From: Pelagibacterales bacterium SAG-MED15
Lineage (GTDB): Bacteria > Pseudomonadota > Alphaproteobacteria > Pelagibacterales > Pelagibacteraceae
NCBI GenBank assembly: GCA_014654065.1
Contig: JACWDM010000007.1
Coordinates: forward strand, 1-64,000
Reading direction: 5' to 3'
DNA length: 64,000 bases
Positions 63,818 through 64,000 of this stretch are shown here, piece after piece. Positions within the stretch are counted from its first letter, which is position 1; every line of letters starts with the position of its first letter. Under the pieces are notes generated by a model that was not told the DNA's origin, made no database searches, and saw only the letters and a list, made by a program, of their open reading frames with translations. The position numbers and the translations under genes are program-made.

Positions 63818-64000
63818 GGATTTTAACTTTTGTATGGCCTCATCTATTTTATTAGCATCTTGACCACCCGCTTGAGCAAAATCTTTCCTTCCACCGCCAC
63901 CTTTTCCACCAATTATCTCAGAACCTATTTTTGCAAATTTAACTGCATCATAGCTTTTTGTTAATTTTTCGGTAATACCAACTCCTAATCCAACTTTATC
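63809..64000 (-). CDS. alaS: Alanyl-tRNA synthetase, C-terminal end (partial)
   Basis: The minus strand encodes the last 63 residues of AlaRS, entering from the right edge. The sequence reads [20 protein letters not shown], then [20 protein letters not shown] and [19 protein letters not shown] before the stop at 63811-63809. [16 protein letters not shown] is the diagnostic DHHA1/C-Ala domain motif of AlaRS. The stop lies within the convergent icd end. Confidence 0.93.
   Translation of the reverse strand, partial: DKVGLGVGITEKLTKSYDAVKFAKIGSEIIGGKGGGGRKDFAQAGGQDANKIDEAIQKLKSLI

Overview
The window is an AT-rich, extremely gene-dense stretch of a streamlined marine alphaproteobacterium, almost certainly a SAR11 (Pelagibacterales) lineage. 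This rests on alphaproteobacterial gene order (pepA | lptF-lptG-lptD-surA-pdxA-rsmA; rpsF-rpsR-rplI-dnaB; accB-accC | DUF2155-NDUFA12 protein; hda next to a DUF2066 gene and purM-purN), very lysine/asparagine/isoleucine-rich proteins, spacers that are nearly all below about 100 bp, and many stop/start overlaps (TAATG or ATGA). No stretch over 300 bases lacks a gene. I see no tRNA, rRNA, insertion sequence, prophage or CRISPR array.

Layout. 1-4.6 kb (minus): a partial AsmA-like gene, prfB (with a programmed +1 frameshift) and mrcA. 4.7-10.4 kb: an RNase E/G gene, thiS-thiG, aroQ-accB-accC, a DUF2155 gene and an NDUFA12-like gene. 10.5-18.3 kb: a stand-alone NrdJ C-terminal-domain protein, aspS, hda, a DUF2066 gene, purM-purN, ndk and pepA. 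18.4-25.7 kb: LPS-transport and outer-membrane block lptF-lptG-lptD-surA with pdxA and rsmA. 25.6-28.2 kb (minus): gmk, acpP, fabG, fabD. 28.3-35.9 kb (plus): rpsF-rpsR-rplI-dnaB, an RND/MMPL exporter, cvpA-purF and an HD-domain gene.

35.9-55.7 kb is the more accessory half: several EamA-type carriers, an MFS carrier, a 13-heptad charged-helix protein, a small ORF6C-like protein behind direct repeats, a glycine amidinotransferase paired with an EamA carrier, an Fe-S scaffold-like protein, an HPP protein, an NAD formate dehydrogenase with its own structured leader and terminator, SelO, a DAO-family flavoprotein and TspO. A lipid-modification cluster follows (SDR, DUF3833 lipoprotein, Cfa-type methyltransferase, DUF1365, COG2907 flavoprotein), then 5-oxoprolinase pxpA | pxpB-pxpC. 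55.7-64 kb returns to core metabolism: panB, guaA, a TPR gene, a CBS-less guaB, rlmE, a glycosyltransferase, pssA, psd, icd and the C-terminal end of alaS.

Themes are purine synthesis (purM, purN, purF, guaA, guaB, gmk, ndk), envelope assembly (mrcA, lptFGD, surA, pssA, psd, fab genes), and scavenging or oxidation of small organic compounds (pxpABC, formate dehydrogenase, amidinotransferase, DAO oxidase). Domain loss is visible in IMP dehydrogenase (no CBS domains) and RNase E/G (no zinc-link). The strongest novelty leads are those losses, the orphan NrdJ C-terminal-domain protein, the heptad protein with its repeat-flanked neighbour, the amidinotransferase/EamA pair and the fatty-acid methylation cluster. 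All function calls are from reading sequence and recalling families; no database search was run.
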